Part shown: positions 23,987 through 33,820 of the stretch, in pieces
How the letters are laid out: the number at the start of each line of letters is the position of its first letter
Numbering within the stretch: position 1 is the first letter of the stretch
The notes under the pieces: generated by a model
The model's database searches: none
What the model saw: only the letters and a program-made list of their open reading frames with translations
Told to the model about the DNA's origin: nothing
Position numbers and translations under genes: made by a program
Assembly (NCBI GenBank): GCA_041395945.1
Contig: JAWKZN010000001.1
Location: forward strand, 558,001-622,000
Reading direction: 5' to 3'
From: Pseudomonadales bacterium
GTDB lineage: Bacteria; Pseudomonadota; Gammaproteobacteria; Pseudomonadales; Azotimanducaceae
DNA length: 64,000 bases

Positions 23987-25159
23987 TCAGATCAATATCC
24001 GCTCCCTTCGGTACAGCCAGACGGCCAGCCAGGCCAGCAGGCCCGCGGCAGCGAGGGTACAGATTACCGAAACCACCACGTGGACCGGATCCACGCTATC
24101 CCCGGAGATGAGTTGTCCGATCAGCGTAGCCTGGCTGAGGGAAGGAATCGTCATCAGCGCGGTGGAGGCGCCGACATTGAGCAGCTGGGTCAGGATCAGC
24201 GGCAGTGTGGGCACCAGGATGATGAGGGTGAGATAAGTCTGTGCCTCCTTGTAGCTTTTGGCGAATGAGGCAAACACTGTGAGCAGCGCGGCGGCAAAGA
24301 TCATCAGTGGTACCGAAACCAGAAAAGCGGCTGAAGCGGTAAACGCGGTGATCTCGAGAGACATGCCGATCCGGTGCAGCGGAACGAAGGGAATAGATAC
24401 CGCCAGGCTGATCAGAAACAGCAGCAGGCTGGCCCCGCTGAACAGTGTGGTGGCGAAGAGTTTGCCCATCACCAGGGCAGTGCGACTGATGGGCTGGCTG
24501 AGCAGGGGTTCGAGGGAGCCATGCTCCCGCTCACCGGCGGTGGTGTCGATTGCGAGGTAGAAACCGCCCATGAAGATCACGAGAACCAGCAGGTAGGGCA
24601 GGGTGGCCAGCACCGCGAGCGCCCGGGCTGCGGGGGATGCGGTGTCGAGTTCCTGCACGACGAGGGGCATGGTGATCGCCGGATCGATTCCCCTGACCTG
24701 CAGCCGCAGCATGCCCAGTGTGCGGGCGTAGCGATTGATCAGATCCCGGGCCTGGGAAAACTGGCGTCTTGAAGAGCCGATTTTCGAGCCGTCGTGCATC
24801 AGCACCAGGGCATTGATGTCTCCCCGGGCGAAGCGCTCGGCATAGTCCTCGCGGATTACCAGCACCAGATCCTGGCGTCCTTCGGTCACTTCTGCCCGCG
24901 GGTCTTCGCTCTGCAGCAGTTCGATCCGGGTGTTCTGCTGTTGCAGGTAGGCAAGCAGTCCGGGTGCGTGTTCCGCGCCGACGATGGCGAAAGACACTGG
25001 TTCATCGCTCTCCCCCAGGGCGGTATTGAGCATGAAGGTCATCAGACCCATGAACAGCGCAGGACCAAACAGGGCCAGGGAGAAAGAGGAAAGTATCGTG
25101 CGCCGGTCGCGAATGTTGTCCCGGCATTCTTTGATGAGCACGATGAGTGCGCCATTCAT
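23987..25159 (-). CDS. ABC-2 type transporter permease, NatB-like
   Basis: A 390-residue permease with one N-terminal membrane helix, a periplasmic domain of about 140 residues and five further helices: the ABC-2 exporter layout (NatB / YhaP-like). The motif T-T-A-G-E-R-E-H-G-S-L-E-P-L-L follows the second helix and is characteristic of this family. It overlaps the ATPase gene upstream by four bases. NatAB exports sodium in Bacillus; the substrate here cannot be told from sequence. Confidence 0.85.
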   Translation of the reverse strand: MNGALIVLIKECRDNIRDRRTILSSFSLALFGPALFMGLMTFMLNTALGESDEPVSFAIVGAEHAPGLLAYLQQQNTRIELLQSEDPRAEVTEGRQDLVLVIREDYAERFARGDINALVLMHDGSKIGSSRRQFSQARDLINRYARTLGMLRLQVRGIDPAITMPLVVQELDTASPAARALAVLATLPYLLVLVIFMGGFYLAIDTTAGEREHGSLEPLLSQPISRTALVMGKLFATTLFSGASLLLFLISLAVSIPFVPLHRIGMSLEITAFTASAAFLVSVPLMIFAAALLTVFASFAKSYKEAQTYLTLIILVPTLPLILTQLLNVGASTALMTIPSLSQATLIGQLISGDSVDPVHVVVSVICTLAAAGLLAWLAVWLYRRERILI

Positions 25160-25878
25160 GATCCGCTGCCCACCATGCGTATGAAGGCGTCTTCCAGGTC
25201 TGTTTCACCGCTGCGGGCCCGCAGTTCGTCGAGCCCGCCCTGAAAACGCACTCTGCCACCGCCGACAATGACCACGTCGTCACAGAGGTTGGTGACCTCC
25301 TGCATGATGTGGCTGGAAAAGAGCACGCAGCGACCCTCAGCCTTGAGTTTCAGGATGATCTGTCGCAGTGCCCGGGTCGCCATGACATCGAGTCCGTTGG
25401 TCGGCTCGTCGAGCAGCAGATGTCTGGGGTCGTGAATCAGCGCACGCGCCAGGGCAACCTTGATCCGCTGACCCTGGGAAAAACCGGCCACCCGGCGGCT
25501 GAGGATGTCTTCCATTTCCAGCAGTTCGGTAAGGCTGGTAATGCGGCCGTCCAGCACCTTCCCCTTCAGACCATGGAGCGCACCGTAATACGCGATGTTC
25601 TCTCTGGCCGTCAGACGCCCGTAAAGGCCGGTCGCGTGGGGCAACACGCCGATTGTCCGACGGACATTCATGGGATCCCGGGCGACGTCGAACTCACCGA
25701 CATGTGCGCTGCCGCTGTCCGGTGCCAGGACAGTGGACAGGATGCGCAGCGTCGTCGATTTGCCCGCACCGTTAGGGCCGAGCAGGGCGGTGACCCGGCC
25801 ATCGGCGGCGGTAAACGCAACATCGCGAATGGCCGTCACCGTGCCGAATGATTTGCAGAGCGCCTCGATACGGATCAT
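25156..25878 (-). CDS. ABC transporter ATP-binding protein, NatA-like
   Basis: This 240-residue ATPase has all nucleotide-binding motifs: Walker A GPNGAGKST (about residue 34), the signature in FSQGQRIK, Walker B HLLLDEPTNGLD and a switch histidine in SSHIM. It should dimerise and drive the adjacent ABC-2 permease, with which it overlaps (ATGA). It also overlaps the peptidase gene upstream by four bases, so ispB, peptidase, ATPase and permease look like one transcription unit. Confidence 0.92.
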   Translation of the reverse strand: MIRIEALCKSFGTVTAIRDVAFTAADGRVTALLGPNGAGKSTTLRILSTVLAPDSGSAHVGEFDVARDPMNVRRTIGVLPHATGLYGRLTARENIAYYGALHGLKGKVLDGRITSLTELLEMEDILSRRVAGFSQGQRIKVALARALIHDPRHLLLDEPTNGLDVMATRALRQIILKLKAEGRCVLFSSHIMQEVTNLCDDVVIVGGGRVRFQGGLDELRARSGETDLEDAFIRMVGSGS

Positions 25879-27398
25879 GGCGACGGGCCCATGAGATTGA
25901 TGAAAAAAGGTGTGGGCTGCAGCCGATCCACACAGGCGGTATCCAGTGCGCGCCAGTCCGCCTGTTCCACGAATTCAGACATCAGTCGGGGCAGGCAACC
26001 CCGGGCGAAGACGCCGTGCCCCTGCCCGGGCGCGGTGATATGGAGCGCGTTGCTCAATTGTGCGGCCACCGCGTCGCCGTAGCGGGGTGGCGTGATGGGA
26101 TCGAACTCACCGGACAACAGCAGGGCTGGCACATCGCTGACAAGCGGTGTGCGGAGGTCGTTATCGAGCGGGCCTGCAGGCCAGTGCTGGCAGATCGTCT
26201 GCAGCGCACGCACCTGATCAGCGCCCATGTAGGTGGCATCGAGTGCCGGCCAGTTCACCTCGCCGATGAAGGGGACGTCTTCTGTGCAGACCACCGAGTT
26301 GTGCATGCCCACACCAATGGCATTGTCGAGATCAGACTGCAGCTGCAGGGCGTTGGCAGCCAGTGGCGTGAAATTGGCATCGCGTTGTGCTTCCTGGATC
26401 ACCAGCGGTATGAGCGCTGCGGTCTCCGGACTGTAGCTCAGCAACCGGACGACCATCAGCAGATGGGGATAGCCGATGGCCATGGCGTGGGCGGTGCCCT
26501 GGACCGGGTGGGGTAGAGTGATCTCCACGGCGGCGGTGCGCAGACGGGACTGGAGGGCGGCGAAGGTGGCGGGCAGATCCGGAAAGGCTTCCGCGCAGTG
26601 CGTGTCCTTCGCGCAGCGGGAAAAAATCTGCTCCAGAGTCTGCTGGGCGTTGAATGCCGCATTCGGACCCAGCGGTACGTCTGCCGGCAGTATCCCGTCG
26701 AGAATGAGTGTGCGGACCGAAGCGGGGTAGCGGCGTGCGAAATGCTGGGCGACCCGGGTACCGTAGGAGACGGCATAGACATTGAACCGGGCATAACCGA
26801 GCGCTGCACGTGCTGCCTCGAGATCGGCAACTGCGGCGCTGGTGGTGTAGTTGCCCGGCTCGCCGGGCAGAGACTGCAGACATTCCTTGGTCGCGACGGC
26901 GATGGATCCAGGCACGAGGCCATCGGTGAGATCGTCGAGTCCAGCGCACCGCAGCGGCGCAGAACTGCCTGTGCCGCGTTGATCGACCACCACGATGTCA
27001 CGGTGCAGGAGGATCGCTGCGAAGGCGCTGGCACTGTCTGCGTAAAGGCTGATCGACGATCCGCCGGGGCCGCCGTTGATCAGCGTAAAAGCGTCCGGTT
27101 CCGGCGCCGGACTTGGCGAGCGGATCACGGCGACCCGCAGAGAGATCTGCCTGCCTTCGGGCTGCTCCGGATTTTCCGGTCGCTGCAGATTTCCACACTC
27201 GGCTTCGATGGATTCGATGCCCCGGGAGCCGGTCAGGGTACAGGCCGTGAGCTCAAAAGTGGTTCCGGCGGGCGAGAGTTCTCTGTCCGCACCGGACGCC
27301 GGGGCTGCGTATGCGCTCGAAGCGAGCGTGCTCGAAACGAACGTGCTCGACGTAAATACCAGCAACGCTGAAAAGGTGAGCGCGGTGCCCGCCGGCAT
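25875..27398 (-). CDS. Secreted alpha/beta-hydrolase, TAP-like tripeptidyl aminopeptidase
   Basis: A 507-residue exported serine hydrolase. The N-terminal 32 residues form a signal peptide ending A-Y-A-A. The oxyanion region NGGPGGSS, the nucleophile elbow VSYGTR (G-x-S-x-G form), the acid in SGEFDPITPP and the histidine in GQGHGVFARG give a complete catalytic triad of the Streptomyces TAP / proline iminopeptidase (S33) type. It probably trims peptides in the periplasm. Its coupling to an ABC exporter and to ispB is unusual; a link through peptide or toxin export is only a guess. Confidence 0.85.
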   Translation of the reverse strand: MPAGTALTFSALLVFTSSTFVSSTLASSAYAAPASGADRELSPAGTTFELTACTLTGSRGIESIEAECGNLQRPENPEQPEGRQISLRVAVIRSPSPAPEPDAFTLINGGPGGSSISLYADSASAFAAILLHRDIVVVDQRGTGSSAPLRCAGLDDLTDGLVPGSIAVATKECLQSLPGEPGNYTTSAAVADLEAARAALGYARFNVYAVSYGTRVAQHFARRYPASVRTLILDGILPADVPLGPNAAFNAQQTLEQIFSRCAKDTHCAEAFPDLPATFAALQSRLRTAAVEITLPHPVQGTAHAMAIGYPHLLMVVRLLSYSPETAALIPLVIQEAQRDANFTPLAANALQLQSDLDNAIGVGMHNSVVCTEDVPFIGEVNWPALDATYMGADQVRALQTICQHWPAGPLDNDLRTPLVSDVPALLLSGEFDPITPPRYGDAVAAQLSNALHITAPGQGHGVFARGCLPRLMSEFVEQADWRALDTACVDRLQPTPFFINLMGPSP

Positions 27399-27406
27399 GG
27401 ACAGGC

Positions 27407-28432
27407 TCAGTTGAGCCGGGAAACGGCGAACCGCGCCAGGGTGTCGAGCGCTTCCCGATAGGCGTTATCCGGGAGGTCGGCCAGGCAATCGATGGCTCTG
27501 TCGGATTGAGCCCGGGCCAGCGCCTGGGTGTAGTCGAGCGCACCGGTCTGGCGCACGATGCCGAGCACCACGGGCAGAGCGGTGTGGCTGCGTGCCGCTA
27601 TCGCCTCCCGCAGAGTGCGGGTCTGGGCAGTGGTGCCCATTGTCAGAGCGTGGATCAGGGGCAGGGTGAGTTTACCCTCCGCCAGGTCATCGCCGACGTT
27701 CTTGCCCATGGCGTCGGCGGCGCCCGCGTAGTCCAGCCAGTCGTCGACCAGCTGATAGGCCAGACCAAAATGCAAACCGAAATTGCGCAGTGCGGTATGC
27801 ATTCCCGTGGACTCGGTACCCAGCATCGCAGCACTGTGAGTGGCCGCCTGGAACAGCAGCGCCGTCTTGCGACGGATGACTTCCATGTACTGGGCTTCAC
27901 TGATCTGACAGTTGCCCACATTGGCCAGCTGCAGCACTTCGCCTTCGGCGATGCCGTTGGTTGCTTCCGAGAGAATGCCGAGGATGCCCAGGTCGCCGAG
28001 TTCCACCATCAGCTCGAATGCACGGGAGTAGAGAAAATCTCCGACCAGCACACTGGGAGCGTTACCCCAGGTGGCATTGGCAGTGGCTCGACCCCGGCGC
28101 AGATCCGAGCGGTCCACCACGTCGTCGTGCAGCAGGGTTGCGGTGTGCAGGAACTCGATGATGACGGCGAGTTTGATGTGATCCTGAGCCTGGTAGCCGC
28201 AACCGCGACACGCCAGCAGCACCATCAGCGGCCGCAGACGCTTACCACCGCTTTCGATGATGTGCGCGCCGATTTCCTCCACGAGCCCGACGTCGGAGGT
28301 GAGCAGGCGGGGTATCAGCGTGTTGGTGGATTTGAAATCTTCCGAAACGAGCCCGTATACCGACTCCAGAGCCCCGATCTTCGTCGCGGACAGGCTGACG
28401 TTGTGGGTGGCTATCGCAGTTTCACCTGACAT
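27407..28432 (-). CDS. ispB: Octaprenyl (polyprenyl) diphosphate synthase
   Basis: A 341-residue trans-prenyltransferase that builds the isoprenoid tail of ubiquinone. Both aspartate-rich motifs are present: LLHDDVVDRSDLRRG (first, DDxxD) and LVDDWLDYAG (second). The segment GGKRLRPLMVLL before them is the usual IPP-binding site. It is divergent from rplU-rpmA, the standard gammaproteobacterial arrangement. It has nine bases to the peptidase gene that follows. Confidence 0.94.
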   Translation of the reverse strand: MSGETAIATHNVSLSATKIGALESVYGLVSEDFKSTNTLIPRLLTSDVGLVEEIGAHIIESGGKRLRPLMVLLACRGCGYQAQDHIKLAVIIEFLHTATLLHDDVVDRSDLRRGRATANATWGNAPSVLVGDFLYSRAFELMVELGDLGILGILSEATNGIAEGEVLQLANVGNCQISEAQYMEVIRRKTALLFQAATHSAAMLGTESTGMHTALRNFGLHFGLAYQLVDDWLDYAGAADAMGKNVGDDLAEGKLTLPLIHALTMGTTAQTRTLREAIAARSHTALPVVLGIVRQTGALDYTQALARAQSDRAIDCLADLPDNAYREALDTLARFAVSRLN

Positions 28433-28613
28433 GAACTTCAGTGGTTTCCGTCTGTTTGCTGGCTGTGGAACGACCCTGATACTCAGGGACGGGCCTCAAG
28501 GCTTTACGAGCACATTTCAATGGAAGGCCTATTCTGCACGTTTTCGTGGCACTCAGCCGCCTCTTTCCCCCCGAATTCGCCGGGAATCCACGCTCTGGGG
28601 GTCTCAGGTTGCG

Positions 28614-28642
28614 TTGTATTCCCGGAAATTTGCCCGTAGAAT
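28614..28642 (+). promoter_or_regulatory. Likely sigma-70 promoter of rplU-rpmA
   Basis: TTGTAT (28614-28619) and TAGAAT (28637-28642) are separated by exactly 17 bp, followed by a TTACGCGCC start region, giving a leader of about 150 nt before rplU. The 365-bp gap 28433-28797 otherwise shows no gene; bL21 leader regions can carry autogenous structures but none could be confirmed here. Confidence 0.6.
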
Positions 28643-28797
28643 TACGCGCCTTTCGCGGCACCCTCCCGGAAAATTCCGGCCAATACAAGTAGTTAGCTGT
28701 TCAGCAGCCGACCGATGGACGCGAATCTTCGCGCAGACATTGTAATACGCGAAGGTTGTAGGGTCAGGTGAGTCTGAGAGCGCCAGGAGTAGAAGTT

Positions 28798-29109
28798 ATG
28801 TTTGCGGTATTTTCCAGCGGTGGCAAGCAGCATCGCGTCACCGAGGGTGAGGTGATCAAGCTCGAGCGGCTCGTTGCCGAACCGGGCGAAAAAGTGGTTT
28901 TCGACAAGGTGCTCGTGGTTGCCAACGGCGATCAGGTGACCGTCGGCAGACCCTATGTCGATGGCGGCAAAATCACCGCTGAAGTGATCGGCCATGATCG
29001 CCACAAGAAGGTGCGCATCATCAAATTCCGACGCCGTCAGAATTACATGCGCCGCCAGGGTCACCGGCAGTGGTACACCGAACTGAAAATTACCGGCATC
29101 AGCGCTTAG
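28798..29109 (+). CDS. rplU: 50S ribosomal protein L21
   Basis: A 103-residue bL21 protein, same length as in E. coli. The start M-F-A-V-F-S-S-G-G-K-Q-H-R-V and the end GHRQWYTELKITGISA are near-identical to the family. It binds 23S rRNA in the large subunit. The ATG at 28798 follows CAGGAG; an earlier TTG-type frame opening is rejected. It is first in the rplU-rpmA-obgE operon. Confidence 0.97.
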   Translation: MFAVFSSGGKQHRVTEGEVIKLERLVAEPGEKVVFDKVLVVANGDQVTVGRPYVDGGKITAEVIGHDRHKKVRIIKFRRRQNYMRRQGHRQWYTELKITGISA

Positions 29110-29156
29110 CGGGCTTTTCAGGCTCACTGTTTAAAAGTCCAGGAGGATAATCGGCA

Positions 29157-29420
29157 ATGGCACATAAGAAAGCAGGCGGCAGCACGCGCAACGGCCGGGA
29201 TTCGGAAGCAAAGCGTCTTGGTCTGAAGAAGTTTGGTGGCGAAGTCGTGTTGAGCGGCAATATTCTCGTACGCCAGCGCGGTACCCAGTATCATCCTGGC
29301 CCGAACGTGGGCATGGGCCGTGATCACACGCTGTTTGCCAAGAGCGACGGCCAGGTCCGCTTCGAGAAACGCGGGCCAAAGAATCGTACCTTCGTGGTGG
29401 TTGATACCGCCGAAGCCTGA
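29157..29420 (+). CDS. rpmA: 50S ribosomal protein L27
   Basis: An 87-residue bL27 protein. The N-terminal MAHKKAGGSTRNGRDS, which reaches the peptidyl-transferase centre, is intact, and so is the GSIL-region equivalent (VVLSGNILVRQRGT). There is no N-terminal extension requiring proteolysis. A strong AGGAGG-like site (GGAGG) lies ahead of the ATG, and the gene is 47 bp from rplU. Confidence 0.97.
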   Translation: MAHKKAGGSTRNGRDSEAKRLGLKKFGGEVVLSGNILVRQRGTQYHPGPNVGMGRDHTLFAKSDGQVRFEKRGPKNRTFVVVDTAEA

Positions 29421-29499
29421 GGCGCAGTATCCGCATCAGCTTACTGCCCTGCGTATCTGAAGCGCAGGGATATCCCTGCAAAATTGCGTTGACCGGTTC

Positions 29500-30676
29500 A
29501 TGCAGTTCATCGACGAAGCCACTATCCGCGTCGAAGCCGGCAACGGCGGTCGCGGCTGTCTGAGTTTCCGTCGGGAAAAATACATTCCCCGCGGCGGGCC
29601 GGATGGCGGCAACGGCGGTGAAGGTGGCGACGTAATACTGGTCGCTGATGCCGCACTGAATACCCTCATAGATTTCCGCTTTCAGCCCCTCTATCGGGCC
29701 AGTCATGGCCAGTCCGGCAGCGGCAGCAACTGCACGGGTGCCCAGGGTGAGAGCCGGTTTGTGCGCGTGCCCGTTGGGACCTCCGTGGTCGATGAGGAAT
29801 CCCTCGAGGTACTCGGCGACCTTACCGTCGCCGGCCAGGAACTCCTGGTTGCCAAAGGCGGTTACCACGGCATGGGCAACGCCCACTTCAAGTCGAGCAC
29901 CAACCGGGCGCCGCGTCGCACCACACCGGGCTCTCCCGGTGAACACCGGATATTGCGCCTGCAGCTGAAGCTGCTGGCCGATGTGGGCCTGCTGGGGCTG
30001 CCCAACGCGGGTAAATCCACCCTGATCAGCCGGGTATCCGCCGCAAAACCGAAGATCGCCGACTATCCTTTCACCACCCTGGTACCCAGTCTGGGCGTGG
30101 TCGGTTCCGGCTCGGACAGCAGTTTCGTGATGGCCGACATCCCCGGGCTCATCGAAGGTGCCGCGGCCGGTGCCGGTCTGGGCGCGCAATTCCTGCGCCA
30201 TCTGAGCCGCAATCGAATCCTCCTGCATCTGGTCGAGGCACTGCCGGCGGACGGCTCGGATCCGCTGGACAACGCCCGCATCATCGAAGGGGAGTTGCAG
30301 GACTACAGCGCAGCCCTGGCGCAGCGTCCGATCTGGATGGTGCTCAGCAAGACCGATCTGGTGGATGAAAGCCGGCTGGCCGAGCTCCTCGAGCGGCTGG
30401 GTAAGGCGTACCCCGGGCGGCCGCTGCACGCAGTTTCCGCCATGACCGGCTCCGGACTGCGGGAACTGGTAAGCGATCTGACCCGGGAGGTACGGGAGAT
30501 CCGCTTCCGGCTCGCCGAAGATGAGGACTACGCAGCAGACCAGCTTGCCCTCGAAGAACGCATCAGTGCCGACGTGCTGAACAGTTCGCTGGCGATCCGC
30601 CGTCATCGTCTGACCCCGGGATCGGCTGCAGAAGATGCCGACGACGACAGTGACGACGGTGATGTGGAAGTCATCC
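29500..30676 (+). CDS. obgE: GTPase ObgE/CgtA (coding continues to 30690, overlapping proB)
   Basis: A 396-residue Obg GTPase involved in large-subunit assembly and stress signalling. The glycine-rich Obg fold covers residues 1-158 (GNGGRGCLSFRREK, GGPDGGNGG). The G domain follows, with G1 GLPNAGKST, switch region YPFTTL, G3 DIPGLIEGA and G4 SKTD. The C-terminal tail is acidic (D-A-D-D-D-S-D-D-G), as in E. coli CgtA. The stop codon is at 30688-30690, so the last 14 bases overlap the proB start. The end given here marks the last base before that overlap. Confidence 0.95.
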
Positions 30677-31831
30677 ATGTCGTCGAGTGACCGTACAGAA
30701 GCGTCCGTGCGGGCCGTTCTCGGCGATGCCGGGACCATCGTGGTCAAAGTCGGCAGTGCACTGCTCAACGATCCCGGAGCGGGCCTTACCCGTTCTCTGA
30801 TCAGCACCCTGAGTGCAGATATCTCCACGCTGCTCGCTGCCGGTAAAAAGGTGCTTCTGGTCAGCTCAGGCGCTGTGGCGGAAGGCATGTCGCGCCTCGG
30901 CTGGCGCACCCGGCCGACCTCGGTGCACCAGTTGCAGGCGGCTGCCGCGGTCGGTCAGATGGGTCTTGTGCAGGCCTACGAACGGGCCTTCAGCGAACAC
31001 GGGCGGCACACCGCCGTGGTGCTGCTCACCCATGATGATCTGGCGGATCGGCAGCGCTATCTGAATGCGCGCACCACCCTGAGAACGCTTCTCGACCTGG
31101 GTGTGGTGCCCATCATCAACGAAAATGATTCGGTCGCAACCGATGAGATCCGATTCGGCGACAACGACACCCTGGCCGCCCTGGTGACCAATCTGCTGCA
31201 GGCGGAGTTGCTGGTCCTGCTGACAGACATCGGCGGACTTTACGAGGAAGACCCCCGCAGACGTCCCGATGCGCCACTGGTCGCGTTTGCCCGGGCAACC
31301 GACCCGCGGCTGGATTCGATGGTGGCGGAAGCGGGCGCGCTGGGGCGCGGTGGCATGATCACCAAGCTGCGGGCAGCGCGGATTGCCGCACGCTCAGGGG
31401 CGAATACGGTGATTGCGCATGGCTCGGCGGCCGGCAGGTTGCAGAGTGTGCTGGCTGGTGAAGCCGTCGGGAGTCTGCTGTGTGCCGATGTGTCGCCTTT
31501 CGATGCGCGCAAACGCTGGATTGCCGGACAACTGAAGTCGAAAGGTCAGCTCACCATTGATCCGGGTGCCGTAACCGCCCTGGTGCAGCGGCGTGTCAGT
31601 CTGCTGCCGGTCGGGGTAGCCGGGGTGGAGGGGGAGTTTTCCCGGGGTGAACTGGTGCGCTGCGTGGACGGTGCGGGCAAGCTGATCGCCCAGGGCCTGA
31701 CCAACTACTCGAGCGCGGAGACCCGTAAGATGCTGGGGGCGGCGAGCCGGGACATCGTTACCCGGCTGGGCTACAGCCTGGAACCGGAGATCATCCACCG
31801 GGACAATCTGGTGGTGCTGGTCGATGCCTGA
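30677..31831 (+). CDS. proB: Glutamate 5-kinase
   Basis: A 384-residue amino-acid kinase that makes glutamyl 5-phosphate, the first step of proline synthesis. The kinase domain opens VVKVGSALL and continues with VSSGAVAEGM and INENDSVATDEIRFGDND. A PUA domain follows from about residue 290 (ITIDPGAVTAL, G-E-F-S-R-G-E-L-V-R-C). The start at 30677 lies within the obgE end (14-base overlap), and Met-Ser-Ser precedes the conserved part at normal distance. proA is not adjacent. Confidence 0.94.
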   Translation: MSSSDRTEASVRAVLGDAGTIVVKVGSALLNDPGAGLTRSLISTLSADISTLLAAGKKVLLVSSGAVAEGMSRLGWRTRPTSVHQLQAAAAVGQMGLVQAYERAFSEHGRHTAVVLLTHDDLADRQRYLNARTTLRTLLDLGVVPIINENDSVATDEIRFGDNDTLAALVTNLLQAELLVLLTDIGGLYEEDPRRRPDAPLVAFARATDPRLDSMVAEAGALGRGGMITKLRAARIAARSGANTVIAHGSAAGRLQSVLAGEAVGSLLCADVSPFDARKRWIAGQLKSKGQLTIDPGAVTALVQRRVSLLPVGVAGVEGEFSRGELVRCVDGAGKLIAQGLTNYSSAETRKMLGAASRDIVTRLGYSLEPEIIHRDNLVVLVDA

Positions 31832-31882
31832 GCTGTCAGGGCTGGCCAACCGCATCCGGCTGGCCGCTGCGGGGAGCTTATC

Positions 31883-32149
31883 TCAGGCGCTGAGCGCGCT
31901 GATCCGCGCACTGAGGCGGGACTTGTGACGGGCTGCCTTGTTCTTGTGCAGGATGCCATGGCCGACCATGCGGTCGATCACGGGGATTGCGGTTTCGAGT
32001 TGAGTTCTTGCCGCGGCCTGGTCGCCTCCGAGGATGGCGGCTTCAACCCGCTTGATGTAGGTGCGAACCATGGAACGCTGGCTGGCGTTGTGCCGGCGAC
32101 GTTTTTCAGATTGCCGCGCGCGCTTGCGGGCTTGTGCACTATTGGCCAA
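31883..32149 (-). CDS. rpsT: 30S ribosomal protein S20
   Basis: An 88-residue bS20 protein beginning (M)ANSAQARKRARQ and ending SRLSARISALSA, an arginine/lysine-rich helical bundle binding 16S rRNA. The start codon is TTG at 32149-32147, behind AGGAG, because the family N-terminus begins exactly there. A longer reading to an upstream ATG adds 22 non-matching residues. TTG is also used by E. coli rpsT, where it serves autoregulation. It converges with proB and is divergent from murJ. Confidence 0.95.
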   Translation of the reverse strand: MANSAQARKRARQSEKRRRHNASQRSMVRTYIKRVEAAILGGDQAAARTQLETAIPVIDRMVGHGILHKNKAARHKSRLSARISALSA

Positions 32150-32208
32150 AGGGCTCTCCTGGGGTCCGGAAAATTCAAGGCGCGGTAATATGCCGGTGAG
32201 GTATGGGT

Positions 32209-33777
32209 ATGTCAACCGGGCCTGAGACGACAGGCCCGGGGCCTGGTCAGAATGTCGCCCGTCAGGGGTCGGTGGTATCGGCCATGACCCTGATCTCCCG
32301 GATCAGCGGTTTCCTGCGGGATGTGGTGCTGTCGAACTTTTTCGGAGCAGGCGCGATAGCCGACGCCTTCTTCGTTGCTTTCCGGATCCCGAATTTTTTC
32401 CGCCGGCTGTTTGCGGAAGGGGCCTTCAATCAGGCCTTCGTGCCTGTGCTTGCCCGTTATCGGGAGGGAGGCCGGGAGGAGCTGACGACATTCATCCGGA
32501 TCATGTCGGGCAATCTGGCCCTGGTGCTCCTGGGTGTCGTACTTGCCGGGGTGCTGCTTGCGCCGGGACTCATTACCCTCTTTGCCCCGGGTTTTATCGG
32601 CGACGACGAGCGGTTCAGCCTGGCCACTGTGATGGTGCGCATTACCTTCCCGTATCTCGGGCTGATTTCACTCACGGCCTTTGCCGGTGCGCTGTTCAAC
32701 AGCCATCACCGCTATGCGATTCCCGCGTTCACCCCGGTTCTGCTGAACCTCTCCCTCATGTCGGCGGCGCTGTTTGCGACCAGCCTTTTCGCGACTCCTG
32801 TGTTTGCTCTGGCATGGGGTGTGTTCTTCGCCGGTGTCGCACAACTGCTCTTCCAGCTGCCCGGTCTGCGCAGGCTGGGTCTGCTGCATCTGCCGAAGGT
32901 GGACTTCCGGCATGAGGGGGTACGGCGGGTCGGCCGGCTGCTGGTGCCGGCGATTTTTGCGGCCTCGGCGAGCCAGATCAACACACTCATCGATACCATG
33001 CTGGCCTCGACGCTGATCACCGGCAGCATTTCCTGGCTCTACTACGCAGACAGGCTGCTGGAACTGCCGATTGGTCTGGTGGCGGTGGCATTAGGGACCG
33101 TGCTGCTGCCCAATCTGTCGCGCCTCGACAGCAGTGCGGACCTGGCCGGCTTCCGGGCGACGCTGGACTGGGGCATCCGGGTCGGTCTGTTTCTCGGTGT
33201 GCCTGCGGCGGTTGCGCTTTATGTGCTCGCGCTGCCACTGATCGCCGGGATTTTTCTGCACGGTGCGCTGAGTGTGATCGATGCGCGGATGGCGGCACTC
33301 GCACTGCAGGCGTTCGCAGTGGGCCTGCTGCCGATGGTGCTGGTGAAAGTACTGGCACCGGCCTTTTTTGCGCGCCAGGACACCATGACGCCGTTCCGGA
33401 TTGCACGACTTGCGATCGGGGTCAACATCCTGCTCAACCTGGCGCTGTTCAGGATTCTCGGTCATGTCGGACTGGCGCTGGCCACTTCTGTTTCTGCCTG
33501 GGTTAATGCACTGCTGCTGTGGCGCACGCTGGCTGCCGAGGGCCGTCTTGAACTTTCCCGAACCACCCGCATTGCACTGGCGCGCTGTGGGCTCGCCGCG
33601 CTGACCATGGCAGGCGGTCTGGTGTGGCTGATTCCCGAGTCCGGGCAGTTCCTGACCATGAGCGTGCTCGAGCGCGGTGTCTGGCTGGGGCTGGCAGTAG
33701 TGGGGGGAGCAGCCATCTATGTGCTGACGCATCTCCTCACCGGCTCGCGTCCGGCCGAGCTGCTGCATCGTGCCTGA
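32209..33777 (+). CDS. murJ: Lipid II flippase MurJ
   Basis: A 522-residue MOP-superfamily membrane protein with about 14 helices that moves lipid II across the inner membrane for peptidoglycan synthesis. Hallmarks are the N-terminal SRISGFLRDVVLSNFFGAG, the functionally essential arginine region RIPNFFRRLFAEGAFNQAF and the central LPIGLVAVALGTVLLP. GGTGAGG precedes the ATG at 32209; the ATG at 32203 is two codons earlier. It is divergent from rpsT and followed directly by ribF, the usual order. Confidence 0.95.
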   Translation: MSTGPETTGPGPGQNVARQGSVVSAMTLISRISGFLRDVVLSNFFGAGAIADAFFVAFRIPNFFRRLFAEGAFNQAFVPVLARYREGGREELTTFIRIMSGNLALVLLGVVLAGVLLAPGLITLFAPGFIGDDERFSLATVMVRITFPYLGLISLTAFAGALFNSHHRYAIPAFTPVLLNLSLMSAALFATSLFATPVFALAWGVFFAGVAQLLFQLPGLRRLGLLHLPKVDFRHEGVRRVGRLLVPAIFAASASQINTLIDTMLASTLITGSISWLYYADRLLELPIGLVAVALGTVLLPNLSRLDSSADLAGFRATLDWGIRVGLFLGVPAAVALYVLALPLIAGIFLHGALSVIDARMAALALQAFAVGLLPMVLVKVLAPAFFARQDTMTPFRIARLAIGVNILLNLALFRILGHVGLALATSVSAWVNALLLWRTLAAEGRLELSRTTRIALARCGLAALTMAGGLVWLIPESGQFLTMSVLERGVWLGLAVVGGAAIYVLTHLLTGSRPAELLHRA

Positions 33778-33820
33778 GGGTGTGGGTGTGAAGGACACCC
33801 GAGACCCTATAATGGCGCCC

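Noticed and set aside
29131..30909. Open frame of 592 codons on the minus strand
   Set aside because: It is antisense to rpmA and obgE, both unmistakable conserved genes, and has no start site or domain.
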